A DNA stretch of 64,000 nt from VRUE01 sp963703895. GTDB taxonomy: Bacteria > Actinomycetota > Thermoleophilia > Solirubrobacterales > 70-9. Every line of letters starts with the position of its first letter. Position 1 is the first letter of the stretch. The translations under genes and the position numbers were made by a program. The DNA lies in assembly GCA_963703895.1 (NCBI GenBank), contig CAVPFX010000002.1, positions 372,001-436,000 on the forward strand. Reading direction: 5' to 3'. The notes beneath the pieces were generated by a model. That model ran no database searches, had not been told where the DNA came from, and saw only the letters and a program-made list of their open reading frames with translations. Below are positions 8,177-15,959 of the stretch, piece by piece.

Positions 8177-8453
8177 GTGGAGGATCTGGGTCCGCAGATT
8201 TCATATCTGGTGCTCGAGAAAGGGGTGCCGGTCTTTTCGAGCGACGGCGAGCGGCTCGGCAAGGTCGCGCAGGGTCGAGCGCGACATCGCCACGCACATC
8301 TTCGACGGGATCATCTTCACCACCGCTGGTGGCATCGGCGGCCGGCGATTCGTCGACGCGCCCGAGGTGGGCGAGATCCACGAGGGGGGCGTGATCCTCA
8401 CGATCGATGCCAAGGAAGCCGGGGAGCTGCCAAGTCCCCGGGGCGTCGCGTAG
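8177..8453 (+). pseudogene. PRC-barrel-like gene broken by a one-base frameshift
   Basis: Two frames must be joined to give one protein. From GTG 8177 one frame reads LGPQISYLVLEKGVPVFSS and then DGERLGKVAQ. After base 8272 the continuation (VERDIATHIFDGIIFTTAGG, then RRFVDAPEVGEIHEGGVIL) is one frame over. The joint is the GGG at 8272-8274: dropping one G gives GKVAQVERD. The total length is 3n+1, as expected for a single-base insertion. The joined 91-residue product resembles PRC-barrel proteins (a barrel strand pattern ending in EIHE-G-V-LT). It may be a sequencing error, a real pseudogene, or a slippage site. Confidence 0.6.
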
Positions 8454-8464
8454 GATCTGCCGCC

Positions 8465-9001
8465 GTGAAGCGCTTGGCCCCGATCCTCGTTGCTTGTCTC
8501 GCCCTTTTTGTCGCCGGCTGCGGCAGCGACGACGATTCGTCGACCAGCTCGAGCGAATCGACCGCAACGAGCACTGAATCGAGCCAGAGCCCGTCCGAAT
8601 CGGACAGTGCCGAAGAATCAAGCGGCGGCAAGAAGACCAAGCCCGTGGTGACCGTGCCCAGTGGCGCGCCGCCGAAGAAGCTCGAGATCAAGGAACTGGA
8701 AAAGGGCACGGGCGCAACCGCTAAAGCGGGCGACGAAGTGACGGTCCAGTACGTCGGCGTCGGCTACGACAGCGAAGAAGAATTCGACTCCTCCTGGAGC
8801 CGTAACGAACCGTTCAGCTTCAACCTCGGCGCCGGCGAAGTAATCAAAGGCTGGGACCAGGGTGTCGAGGGGATGAAGGTAGGTGGCCGGCGTGAGCTGA
8901 TCATCCCGGCAAACCTCGCTTACGGCCCCGCCGGCTCCCCGCCGGTGATCGGGCCGAACGAAACGCTGATCTTCGTCATCGACCTACTCGCCGCCGAATA
9001 G
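8465..9001 (+). CDS. FKBP-type peptidyl-prolyl isomerase, lipoprotein
   Basis: A 178-residue secreted isomerase that would catalyse proline cis-trans isomerisation during folding outside the membrane. MKRLAPILVACLALFVAGC is a lipoprotein signal with the lipobox cysteine at residue 19, followed by a Ser/Glu/Thr-rich linker to about residue 58. The FKBP domain fills residues ~70-178, with GDEVTVQYVGVGYDSEEEFD, GAGEVIKGWDQGVEGMKVGG and LIIPANLAYG, which carry most binding-pocket residues. GTG 8465 is chosen because the signal peptide starts there; a TAGGAT box ends eight bases upstream, so the message may be nearly leaderless. It uses GAA codons more freely than its neighbours. Confidence 0.92.
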   Translation: MKRLAPILVACLALFVAGCGSDDDSSTSSSESTATSTESSQSPSESDSAEESSGGKKTKPVVTVPSGAPPKKLEIKELEKGTGATAKAGDEVTVQYVGVGYDSEEEFDSSWSRNEPFSFNLGAGEVIKGWDQGVEGMKVGGRRELIIPANLAYGPAGSPPVIGPNETLIFVIDLLAAE

Positions 9002-9107
9002 GCGGCGGCCGCCAGGGAGAGTTGCTCCCCGAGCTTTACGACCGCTTGCCGCGTTTGCCTGACGGGCCTGTCCGCGCCGCTCCCGCCGGGGCGCGATCAT
9101 TCCCCCC

Positions 9108-10139
9108 GTGCCAACCGCATCGATCTTCGCCGAACGGTTCGCCGCTCAGGGCCTTGCGGGGGCGTCGGAGCGGACTGCGGTCGACGTAGCTGGTCGGCTG
9201 CTCGCCGTGCAGGGACAGGACCCGCGCGGCGCGCGCCTGGCGGTCCGGGTGCGCAGCGACGGACTGACAGCTGCCGATGTCGATCGCGCCCTCAGCGAGG
9301 AGCGCTCGCTGCTGATCACCTGGCTCAATCGCGGCACCCTGCACCTTGTTCGCAGCGAGGACTACCCGTGGCTGCAGGCGCTGACTACGCCGCCGCTCTT
9401 CACCTCGGCGACCCGTCGCCTCTCGCAGGAGGGCGTCCCGCCGGGGGCGGTGAAGCGCGGTGTGAAGACGATCGAGCGCGCCCTTGCCAATGAGGGGCCG
9501 CTGACCCGACTGCAGTTGCGCGAACGGCTCGAGCGCGCGGATGTGCCGACGGAAGGACAGGCGTTGATCCACTTGCTTTTCCTCGCGGCCGTTGAGGGGA
9601 TCGCCGTCCGTGGGCCGATGCTTGGCAAGGATCACGCTTACGTCCTCGTTGCCGATTGGCTCGACCCCGTCAAGCCAATCGATCGCGATGCCGCCCTCGC
9701 CGAGCTCGCTCGCCGCTACCTGGTCGGCCACGCCCCCGCCAATGACCGCGACCTCGCCCGCTGGGCCGGGTTGCCGCTGCGCGATGCCCGCGCCGGCCTC
9801 AGCGCGATCTCCTCGGAGCTGATCGAGCGCGACGACGGCCTGGTTCACCTCGCCGCCCGTCCGCCGGTGGCGGAGGTGCCCGGCCCGCGGCTGTTCGGCG
9901 CCTTCGACCCAGTGCTGCTCGGCTGGACCTCGCGCGAGGCCGTGCTCGGCCCTCACACCCAGCTGGTCACCATCAACGGCATCTTCAAGCCCTTCGCGAT
10001 GGTCAAGGGCCGCGCCGTCGCCACCTGGCGGCTCGCCCGCGGCAAGGTCACGATCGAGCCTCTAGGGCGCATCAGCAAGCAAGCCAACGCCGCCCTCGCC
10101 GCCGACGCGGCCGACGTCGAGCGCTTCATGGCTGCTTGA
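9108..10139 (+). CDS. Winged-helix protein of the AlkZ-like (HTH_42) family
   Basis: A 343-residue protein of the winged-helix family that includes AlkZ/YcaQ DNA glycosylases, which unhook interstrand crosslinks or remove alkylated bases. The N-terminal part carries AVQGQDPRGAR, where the Gln35-x-Gln37 pair matches the Gln-x-Gln catalytic motif described for AlkZ. TWLNRGTLHLVRSEDYPWL and the C-terminal FGAFDPVLLGW also fit the family. It starts at GTG 9108 with no clear ribosome site. It appears to be a single-gene unit between the FKBP gene and a toxin-antitoxin pair. The glycosylase activity is inferred from the motif; many members of this family are uncharacterised. Confidence 0.75.
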   Translation: MPTASIFAERFAAQGLAGASERTAVDVAGRLLAVQGQDPRGARLAVRVRSDGLTAADVDRALSEERSLLITWLNRGTLHLVRSEDYPWLQALTTPPLFTSATRRLSQEGVPPGAVKRGVKTIERALANEGPLTRLQLRERLERADVPTEGQALIHLLFLAAVEGIAVRGPMLGKDHAYVLVADWLDPVKPIDRDAALAELARRYLVGHAPANDRDLARWAGLPLRDARAGLSAISSELIERDDGLVHLAARPPVAEVPGPRLFGAFDPVLLGWTSREAVLGPHTQLVTINGIFKPFAMVKGRAVATWRLARGKVTIEPLGRISKQANAALAADAADVERFMAA

Positions 10140-10244
10140 GCGTCGATCGCGTTCCACAACAGGCACATCCTGCGCGCCACGAGCGCGTTCCAAGGCTCTA
10201 CCGTCGACCGCATGGAGCAGCTCGTCGAGCCACTTTCGCTGCGG

Positions 10245-10250
10245 TATGCT
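10245..10250 (+). promoter_or_regulatory. Putative -10 box of the toxin-antitoxin operon (leaderless)
   Basis: TATGCT ends six bases before the antitoxin ATG at 10257, the spacing expected if transcription starts at the A of the start codon. No ribosome site precedes that ATG. The overlapping TATGCTGTATGCA repeat could also be the operator for autoregulation. No convincing -35 box is seen. Confidence 0.35.
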
Positions 10251-10256
10251 GTATGC

Positions 10257-10517
10257 ATGACGCAACAAATTGCAATTCGCATACCAGACGATCAGCTACA
10301 GGCGCTGGATGACGCGGTCGAGGCAGGGCGCTTCGAGAGTCGGGCGGATGGAGTGCGCCAGGCGTTGGCGCAACTCCTTCGCGAGTTGCGAGAGGAGCAG
10401 ATCGGGCGTGAATACCGGGAGGCGTATGCCCGTCACCCCGAGGATCCGGCCATCGGTCGGATGGGAATCGAGTTGCTTGCCGAGGCGGTTAGGCGGGAAG
10501 AGGCCGAATCGAAATGA
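10257..10517 (+). CDS. Ribbon-helix-helix antitoxin
   Basis: An 86-residue protein with the ribbon-helix-helix pattern at its N-terminus: MTQQIAIRIPDDQLQALDDA gives the DNA-contacting strand and first helix, and FESRADGVRQALAQLLREL the second helix. The C-terminal half (residues 45-86) is charged and helical, typical of the part that wraps and blocks the toxin. The frame extends upstream to 10212, but the ATG at 10257 gives the conserved strand at once. Its stop overlaps the toxin start (ATGA, 10514-10517). As in other type II pairs it probably represses its own promoter alone and with the toxin. Confidence 0.85.
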   Translation: MTQQIAIRIPDDQLQALDDAVEAGRFESRADGVRQALAQLLRELREEQIGREYREAYARHPEDPAIGRMGIELLAEAVRREEAESK

Positions 10518-10834
10518 GCCTCATCAATCGAGGCGACATCTTTGACGCGGACTTGCCTGAATTTGGGGTTCGACCGGTACTGGTTGTCACGCGCCAAGTC
10601 GCGATCCCTGTGCTGTCAGCGATCACGGCGGCCTTTGTGACGTCGACCACCCGGGGCATTCCCAGCGAGGTACCGCTGAACTCAGAGCATGGATTGGATC
10701 ACGGCAGCGTTGCCAACTGCGACAACCTCATAACGATTGAAAAGGCCGCTCTCAGGGCGCGCCGGGGGACCCTTGCCTTTGAGGACGCCAGGCGACTCGA
10801 CGATGCCCTTCGCTTTGCCCTTCGGCTTGACTGA
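10514..10834 (+). CDS. MazF/PemK-type endoribonuclease toxin
   Basis: A 106-residue PemK/MazF-like toxin expected to cleave mRNA at short motifs when free of its antitoxin. Family features seen are INRGDIFDADLPEFGVRPVLVV (residues 4-25, strand-turn with the Pro-Val-Leu-Val-Val core), FVTSTTRGIPSEVPLN, and the hydrophobic SVANCDNLITIEKAAL. The usual Arg and Thr/Ser active-site positions (RPVLVV and TSTTRG) are present. Translation is coupled to the antitoxin through the four-base overlap. The pair is flanked by ordinary chromosomal genes with no visible integrase. Confidence 0.85.
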   Translation: MSLINRGDIFDADLPEFGVRPVLVVTRQVAIPVLSAITAAFVTSTTRGIPSEVPLNSEHGLDHGSVANCDNLITIEKAALRARRGTLAFEDARRLDDALRFALRLD

Positions 10835-10907
10835 CCAGAGTTTGCTGGACGGCCCTGGGGGCATACGAAAGGATTGAAGCTCCGACTCAGAGCGAAAGGA
10901 AGGCGAG

Positions 10908-11279
10908 ATGGGAAAGCCAGTAGTCCACTTCGAGGTAATTGGCAAGGACGGCGAGAAGCTGCAGAGCTACTACGGCGAGCTCTTTGACTGGGACGTCAAC
11001 GCCGCGAACGAGATGAAATACGGCCTGGTCGACCGCGAGGCCAACAGCAACGCCGAAGGCATCGGTCTCGGCGGCGGCATCGGCCAGGGCCCCGAGGGCT
11101 ACGAGGGCCACGTCACCTTCTACGTCGAAGTCCCCAGCGTTGAGGAGGCTCTGAGCAAGGCCGAGTCTCTCGGCGGCACCCGTGTGATGGGTCCCGAGAC
11201 GATCATGGGCCGCATGGTCCTCGGCCAGTTCAAAGACCCCGAGGGCAACGTGATCGGCTTGATCGAGGGCGGCTCTTAG
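10908..11279 (+). CDS. VOC (glyoxalase-fold) family protein
   Basis: A 123-residue protein of the vicinal-oxygen-chelate fold. It has one pair of beta-alpha-beta-beta-beta units: KPVVHFEVIGKDGEKLQSYY, GELFDWDV, HVTFYVEVPSVEEALSKAES, and the closing GQFKDPEGNVIGLIE, where the Glu of the final strand is the usual metal ligand. His7 could be the first ligand. A ribosome site (AAGGAAGGCG) precedes the ATG. Substrates in this fold vary widely (glyoxalases, dioxygenases, antibiotic-binding proteins); this short single-domain type is often left unassigned. The stop is followed within 45 bases by an unrelated gene. Confidence 0.8.
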   Translation: MGKPVVHFEVIGKDGEKLQSYYGELFDWDVNAANEMKYGLVDREANSNAEGIGLGGGIGQGPEGYEGHVTFYVEVPSVEEALSKAESLGGTRVMGPETIMGRMVLGQFKDPEGNVIGLIEGGS

Positions 11280-11320
11280 GGGATCGCGCCTGAGGGTCAA
11301 TGAATCGGTACGTTCCGTAG

Positions 11321-11848
11321 ATGTCTTTGGAACGCTTCGATCTAGATGACTTAACCCGAGAGCACATGCTCGCTGAGCTGCGACGAGACGAGGAAGACGG
11401 CGGGCCCTACCTCAGCCCGCGCCTTAGTCCAGACGGGGCGCGTGCATATCCAGGGGCGCTTCGAAAAGCGATCGCCGATGGAGACGATCGGGCTCTCGAG
11501 GATGCTCTGAGGTCTCCCGGCGTGTTCAATCCCACCGAGAGCTATATCCGCAACGGTCAGACCCATCACCGCAAGATGAATCGGCAGGCACCCCAGATGC
11601 TGGCTGAGGGTGAGTTCAACCGCTACTACATACGAGGTTTGTGCGCGCGGGTTTGTGCGGAAGGGGGTGGCGCCGTCACGGTTTACAGAGCGCGCGCTTC
11701 CTCTTGGGCGAGGCCCGAGTCAGAGGCCTTGATAGGGACCCAGATCGATGCCGAACGGCTTCTTGACGACTTGCGGACCCACATTGGGGAGGAGCCATCT
11801 CTCCTTCCGGATGTCAACTCCGGCCTCAGCGTTCGACTCGTGACCTGA
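11321..11848 (+). CDS. Hypothetical protein
   Basis: A 175-residue soluble protein that I do not recognise. The N-terminus is acidic (FDLDDLTREHMLAELRRDEE); the middle holds PESY-like NPTESYIRNGQTHHRKMNRQ and FNRYYIRGLCARVC, the most distinctive stretch; the C-terminus is RLLDDLRTHIGEEPSLLPDV. No signal peptide or membrane helix is visible. Two cysteines and several histidines in the middle could bind a metal or a nucleotide, but no known pattern fits. The gene is somewhat less GC-rich than its neighbours and lies convergent to glyS with only 10 bases between the stops. Confidence 0.6.
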   Translation: MSLERFDLDDLTREHMLAELRRDEEDGGPYLSPRLSPDGARAYPGALRKAIADGDDRALEDALRSPGVFNPTESYIRNGQTHHRKMNRQAPQMLAEGEFNRYYIRGLCARVCAEGGGAVTVYRARASSWARPESEALIGTQIDAERLLDDLRTHIGEEPSLLPDVNSGLSVRLVT

Positions 11849-11858
11849 ACCGCGGGAT

Positions 11859-13247
11859 TCAGCCGAGCTTCGGGCTCTGCCAGGGCTGGGCGAGGCGAGC
11901 CGCGAGATCGTCGGCCAGGCCGGCGATCGGCACCCTCGTCTGCTCCAAGGAATCCCGGTCGCGGAGGGTGACGGTGTCGTCTTCCATCGTCTGGTGGTCG
12001 ACGGTGATGCCCCAGGGGGTGCCGATCTCGTCCTGGCGGCGGTAGCGCTTGCCGATCGAGCCGCCCTCGTCGAACTCGGCCGGCATGCGGGTGCGCAGCT
12101 CGCTGAAGACCTCACGCGCCTTCTCCGGCATGCCCTCCTTGGAGACGAGGGGGAGGACGGCGACCTTGTTGGGGGCCAGCCGCGGGTGGAGGCGCAGCAC
12201 GGTGCGCTGGCGGCCCTCGACTTCCTCGACCTCGTAGGCGTCGACGAGGAAGGCGAGGGTGGCGCGGTCGGCGCCGGCAGCCGGCTCGATCACGTGGGGG
12301 ACGTAGCGGTCTTTGGTCTGCTGGTCGAAGTACTCGAGCTTCTCGCCGCTGAACTTGGCGTGCTGGGTGAGGTCGAAGTTGCCGCGGTTGGCGATTCCCT
12401 CCAGCTCCGACCAGCCGATCGGGAAGAGGTACTCGACGTCGCTGGTGCCCGATGAGTAGTGGGAGAGCTCGTCGGCGTCGTGGGGGCGGACGCGGAGGAA
12501 GTCGGGACGGATGCCGAGGTCGGTGTACCAGCGCTCGCGCAGCTCGATCCACTCGCGGTACCAGCGCTCGGCTTCGGCCGGCGGCACGAAGAACTCCATC
12601 TCCATCTGCTCGAACTCGCGGGTGCGGAAGATGAAGTTGCCCGGCGTGATCTCGTTGCGGAAGGACTTGCCGATCTGGGCGATGCCGAAGGGCGGCTTCT
12701 TGCGAGCGAACGCCATCACGTTCTTGAAGTTGATGAAGATGCCCTGGGCCGTCTCCGGTCGCAGGTAGACCTCCGAGCCCTCGCCCGCGACCGGGCCGAC
12801 GTGGGTCTCGAACATCAGGTTGAACTGGCGTGGCTCCGAGAGCTCGCCGCCGCACTCGGGACAGCGCAGCTCTGCACTGGGGTCGCCGCCTTCGGCTTCG
12901 ACCGCCTCGCGCAGATGATCCTCGCGCCAGCGCTTCTTGCACTTGCCCAGACACTGGACCAGCGGATCTGTGAAGCCTTCGAGGTGGCCGGACGCCTCCC
13001 AGACCCGCGGGTGCTGGAGGATCGCCGAGTCCAGCGCGACGATGTCGTCGCGCTGCTGCAGCATCGCCCGCCACCACTCGGCCTTGACGTTGTTCTTCAG
13101 CAGCACGCCGTAGTGGCCGTAGTCGTAGGTTGAGCCGAGTCCGCCGTAGATCTCCGAGGAGGGGAAGACGAAGCCGCGCCGCTTGCAGAGCGCGACGATC
13201 TCCTCCATCGAGACGTCGGTGGGGCGATTCTCCTCGGCGGCTGCCAC
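11859..13247 (-). CDS. glyS: Glycyl-tRNA synthetase, single-chain type
   Basis: A 462-residue class II synthetase that charges tRNA-Gly, of the alpha2 (single-chain) type found in Actinobacteria. Class II motif 1 lies in the YGGLGSTYDYGHYGVLLKNN region, motif 2 in SFRNEITPGNFIFRTREFEQ, and motif 3 near the C-terminus. A zinc-binding insertion shows CLGKCKKRW followed by CPECGGELSEPRQFN, giving four cysteines. Length is normal. The start is GTG (13245-13247), giving MAAAEENRPTDVSME. It is convergent with an unknown gene and divergent from the FmdB-like gene, which is 82 bases away. Confidence 0.95.
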   Translation of the reverse strand: MAAAEENRPTDVSMEEIVALCKRRGFVFPSSEIYGGLGSTYDYGHYGVLLKNNVKAEWWRAMLQQRDDIVALDSAILQHPRVWEASGHLEGFTDPLVQCLGKCKKRWREDHLREAVEAEGGDPSAELRCPECGGELSEPRQFNLMFETHVGPVAGEGSEVYLRPETAQGIFINFKNVMAFARKKPPFGIAQIGKSFRNEITPGNFIFRTREFEQMEMEFFVPPAEAERWYREWIELRERWYTDLGIRPDFLRVRPHDADELSHYSSGTSDVEYLFPIGWSELEGIANRGNFDLTQHAKFSGEKLEYFDQQTKDRYVPHVIEPAAGADRATLAFLVDAYEVEEVEGRQRTVLRLHPRLAPNKVAVLPLVSKEGMPEKAREVFSELRTRMPAEFDEGGSIGKRYRRQDEIGTPWGITVDHQTMEDDTVTLRDRDSLEQTRVPIAGLADDLAARLAQPWQSPKLG

Positions 13248-13329
13248 GGGGGAACCGTATAGAGGCGCTGCCCTCAGGGCGTGCCTGGCGGTGGCTTCGC
13301 CACGCTCGGCTGCGATAATCGCCCGCCCG

Positions 13330-13653
13330 ATGCCGATCTACGAGTACAAATGCGAGAACGGGCACGTCTTCGACGTGATCCAGAAGATGACGGACGAGGC
13401 GTTGACCGAGTGCCAGGAGTGCGGCGCTCCCGCGGTGCGTGTCCTGCACCCCGTCGCCGTCCACTTCAAGGGCTCCGGCTTCTACAACACCGACTACGGC
13501 AAGAAGAAGAAGGGCGCCGCCGCCAACGGCTCGAGCTCAGAGGGATCGAGCGAGTCGAAGGGATCCGGCGAGAGCTCGGGCGAGTCCAAGTCGAGCGACT
13601 CGAAGTCGTCGTCCGGCGACTCCAAGCCAAAGGCCTCGACGGCCAGCGACTGA
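13330..13653 (+). CDS. FmdB-type zinc-ribbon protein
   Basis: A 107-residue protein with an N-terminal zinc ribbon of the FmdB/CxxC_CxxC regulatory family: MPIYEYKCENGHVFDVIQ, then ECQECGAPAVRVL, with Cys8, Cys28 and Cys31 and probably His12 as the metal site. A short basic segment (YGKKKKG) follows, and then a ~45-residue tail made almost only of Ser, Gly, Glu and Lys, probably disordered. The frame is open upstream to 13183 but the conserved MPIYEY fixes the start at ATG 13330. Function of this family is not firmly known; a regulatory role has been suggested for relatives. Confidence 0.85.
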   Translation: MPIYEYKCENGHVFDVIQKMTDEALTECQECGAPAVRVLHPVAVHFKGSGFYNTDYGKKKKGAAANGSSSEGSSESKGSGESSGESKSSDSKSSSGDSKPKASTASD

Positions 13654-13656
13654 AGC

Positions 13657-13690
13657 GAGAGTTGACCCACCTATAGGTGGGTCAACTCTC
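13657..13690. terminator. Perfect 34-base palindrome between convergent genes
   Basis: Two 17-base arms (13657-13673 and 13674-13690) are perfect reverse complements, reading GAGAGTTGACCCACC then TATA then the mirror. It starts four bases after the FmdB stop and ends 15 bases before the stop of the LCP gene on the other strand. A bidirectional terminator is likely, although no run of T follows on either side. Confidence 0.7.
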
Positions 13691-13704
13691 TCATCGAGAC
13701 CGCG

Positions 13705-14931
13705 TCAGCCGTTGAGCAGGCGGTTGACGGCGCGGCGGCGGGCGGAGTCGGGAACTTCGAGGCTGCCGCCGGGGCCGGGGGGGCATTCGCCGTGGGAGCA
13801 GAGCACGTCGGTGGGGCCGGCGCCACCGATCGCGGCGGAGAGGACGAGCTGCGGCATGGTCAGCAAGCCCATGTCGCTGACGAAGGCCTTGGGCGCGTCC
13901 CAGCCGATGATCGGGCCGTGGATGAAGTTATAGGGAAGGCGGAGCGGATCGGTGAGGCGGCCCTTGATGCCGTTGATCACCGCTTGCTGGGCCTGCTCGC
14001 GATCGGTGTCGTCGTAGCCGAACGAGTAGGCGCTCTTGCCCGGCCCGGGGCATTCGCTCACCTTGCGCACGCGTGAGTAGGCGAGCGCCTTTTCGCCGTT
14101 GAGCGTGTTCTCGCCCTTGCCCAGCCTCAGCGACACGCCGCCCTGGCCGCCGCCGGCCCCGCCGGAGATGTCGGCGCAGAGCTTGTGGGGGAGGTCGACC
14201 GTGACCCCACCGACCGCGTCGATCAGGTCTTCGAAGCCGGTGAAATTGACGATCGCGACGTGGTCGATCTCGACGTCGAGGAAGTTTTCGACCGCTTCGA
14301 TCTGGGCCTTGGCGCCGCCGAAGGAGTAGGCGCCGTTGATCTTCTGCGGGCTCTGGCCGGGGATTTCGGCGTAGCTGTCACGCGGGATCGAGAGTTTGCG
14401 GAAGGCGCCACCGCCGGCCCGGATCAGCATCAGCGTGTCGGCGCGAAACTGGCCCGCTTCGCAGTTGCCATGGGGCGCGTCGCCGTGGGCCTGCTGCTCG
14501 AAGCACTCCTCCGAAGGCGCCGCGCCGGGCTCGTTGGTGTCCGGCGGACGCGCGTCGGTGCCGAGCACGAGGATCGTCTGCGCGCTCGGCAGCAGCAGCG
14601 GGTTGCCGTGCAGGGCGTCCTTCGCTTCGCCGGAGAGCTTGAAGGACTGCAGCTGGGCGGAGACGGCGAAGGCGAGGAAGCTGAGCAGGATCCAGCCCAG
14701 CGCCGCGATCCCAACCCACTTGAGCACGCGCTTGCCCGTCCAGCGGCGGGGCGGCCCGGTGCGCTCGGGCTTCGGCTCCTTGTCGCGCCGCCACCACTTG
14801 GGCGCGCGCGGCGTCCGCTCTCTGAGTCCTGAGAGATCTGGGGACCGCAACCCGGACAAGCGGCCCTTCCGGGACCGGTAGACCTTGTACTCGGGCGGCC
14901 CGGAGGGCTGCTGCTCGCCATTGTCGGCCAT
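13705..14931 (-). CDS. LytR-CpsA-Psr family protein
   Basis: A 408-residue membrane-anchored LCP protein, the family that transfers lipid-linked glycans to peptidoglycan at the outer face of the membrane. A basic cytoplasmic tail (residues 1-66) precedes one membrane helix (about 69-92, VLKWVGIAALGWILLSFLAF). The LCP domain starts near 115 with TILVLGTDAR, then RADTLMLIRAGGG, FRKLSIPRDSYAEIPG, KINGAYSFGG and ALAYSRVRK, which contain the conserved Arg and Asp residues for pyrophosphate and metal binding. The C-terminus is Gly/Pro-rich and ends close to the palindromic terminator. It is transcribed divergently from the ROK kinase gene, 65 bases away. Confidence 0.9.
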   Translation of the reverse strand: MADNGEQQPSGPPEYKVYRSRKGRLSGLRSPDLSGLRERTPRAPKWWRRDKEPKPERTGPPRRWTGKRVLKWVGIAALGWILLSFLAFAVSAQLQSFKLSGEAKDALHGNPLLLPSAQTILVLGTDARPPDTNEPGAAPSEECFEQQAHGDAPHGNCEAGQFRADTLMLIRAGGGAFRKLSIPRDSYAEIPGQSPQKINGAYSFGGAKAQIEAVENFLDVEIDHVAIVNFTGFEDLIDAVGGVTVDLPHKLCADISGGAGGGQGGVSLRLGKGENTLNGEKALAYSRVRKVSECPGPGKSAYSFGYDDTDREQAQQAVINGIKGRLTDPLRLPYNFIHGPIIGWDAPKAFVSDMGLLTMPQLVLSAAIGGAGPTDVLCSHGECPPGPGGSLEVPDSARRRAVNRLLNG

Positions 14932-14996
14932 GAAAGACTGCCGGGAATCATGCCGATGCCCGCGGTCGCCCGCCTCTACCCTGCAACGAAGCGCGT

Positions 14997-15959
14997 ATGA
15001 GTGCAGGGGAAATAGTCGGGGTCGACCTGGGTGGCACGAAGATGCTGCTCGGCGTCCTCGACCCCGATTCCAAGGTGCTCTGGGAGAGCCGCGAGGCTTC
15101 CACCGGGCAGACCGAGGACGAGTTGGTCGAGCTGTTGATCCGCGAGGTCGAGGAGGCGCGCGGGAAATGCCCGGGGGTCGCCGGGGTCGGCCTCGGGATT
15201 CCGGCCACGATCGACCACGAGCGCGGCATCGCGATCTCCGCCGTCAACCTGCCGCTCGACGACCTGCCGATCCGCGAGATCGTCGGCGGGCGCACCGGCC
15301 TGCCCGTCTTCGTCGACAACGACGCCACGGTTGCGGCCCTGGCGGAGCATCTCTACGGCGCCGCGCGCGGCGCTGAAAACGCGGTGATGCTGACGATCGG
15401 GACCGGGATCGGTGGCGGCCTGATCCTCGGCGGTGAGGTCTACCGCGGCGCCACTGGGGCCGGCGCCGAGCTGGGCCACACCGTAATCGAGGCGGACGGC
15501 CCGCCCTGCCAGGGCAACTGCCCGGGGCGGGGCTGCGTCGAGACCTTGGCCTCGGGGACGGCGCTCGGCCGCGAGGGCCGCGCCGCCGCCGAGCGCGAGC
15601 CCGACTCCGCCCTCGGCGCGATGCTTGCCGAGGGCGAGACGATCGATGGCAAGGTCGTCACCGAGGCGGCGCTTTCCGGCGATGCGACAGCGCGCGGCGT
15701 CTTCGACCTGATCGGGTCGCGCCTCGGGGTCGCCCTGACCAGCTTCGCCAACATCTTCGAGCCCGAGGTCTTCGTGATCGGTGGCGGCGTGATCGCCGCC
15801 GGCGACCTGCTGCTCGACCCCGCCCGGCGGGTGCTGGCGGAGCGGGCCCTGCCGCCGATGAAGAAGATCCCCGTCGTCGCGGCCGAGCTGGGCTCGGACG
15901 CCGGCATGATCGGCGCCGCCGCGATGGCGCGGATCGAGCTGGAACAGGGGAGGGGCTGA
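14997..15959 (+). CDS. ROK-family sugar kinase (glucokinase-like)
   Basis: A 320-residue ROK kinase, probably phosphorylating glucose or a related sugar with ATP. VGVDLGGTKMLLGVLD is the N-terminal phosphate loop; PVFVDNDATVAALAEHLYGA includes the catalytic Asp of the ND pair; LTIGTGIGGGLILGG and GAGAELGHTVIEADGPPCQG follow, with zinc cysteines in CQGNCPGRGC. Motif order and length match actinobacterial glucokinases. The stop overlaps the next start (TGATG at 15957-15961), so it is coupled to rsmI. The sugar is inferred from family similarity only. Confidence 0.88.
   Translation: MSAGEIVGVDLGGTKMLLGVLDPDSKVLWESREASTGQTEDELVELLIREVEEARGKCPGVAGVGLGIPATIDHERGIAISAVNLPLDDLPIREIVGGRTGLPVFVDNDATVAALAEHLYGAARGAENAVMLTIGTGIGGGLILGGEVYRGATGAGAELGHTVIEADGPPCQGNCPGRGCVETLASGTALGREGRAAAEREPDSALGAMLAEGETIDGKVVTEAALSGDATARGVFDLIGSRLGVALTSFANIFEPEVFVIGGGVIAAGDLLLDPARRVLAERALPPMKKIPVVAAELGSDAGMIGAAAMARIELEQGRG

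Noticed and set aside
8177..9001. A PRC-barrel/FKBP fusion protein
   Set aside because: The linking residues are out-of-frame Arg/His-rich sequence, and the FKBP part begins with a full lipoprotein signal peptide at 8465.
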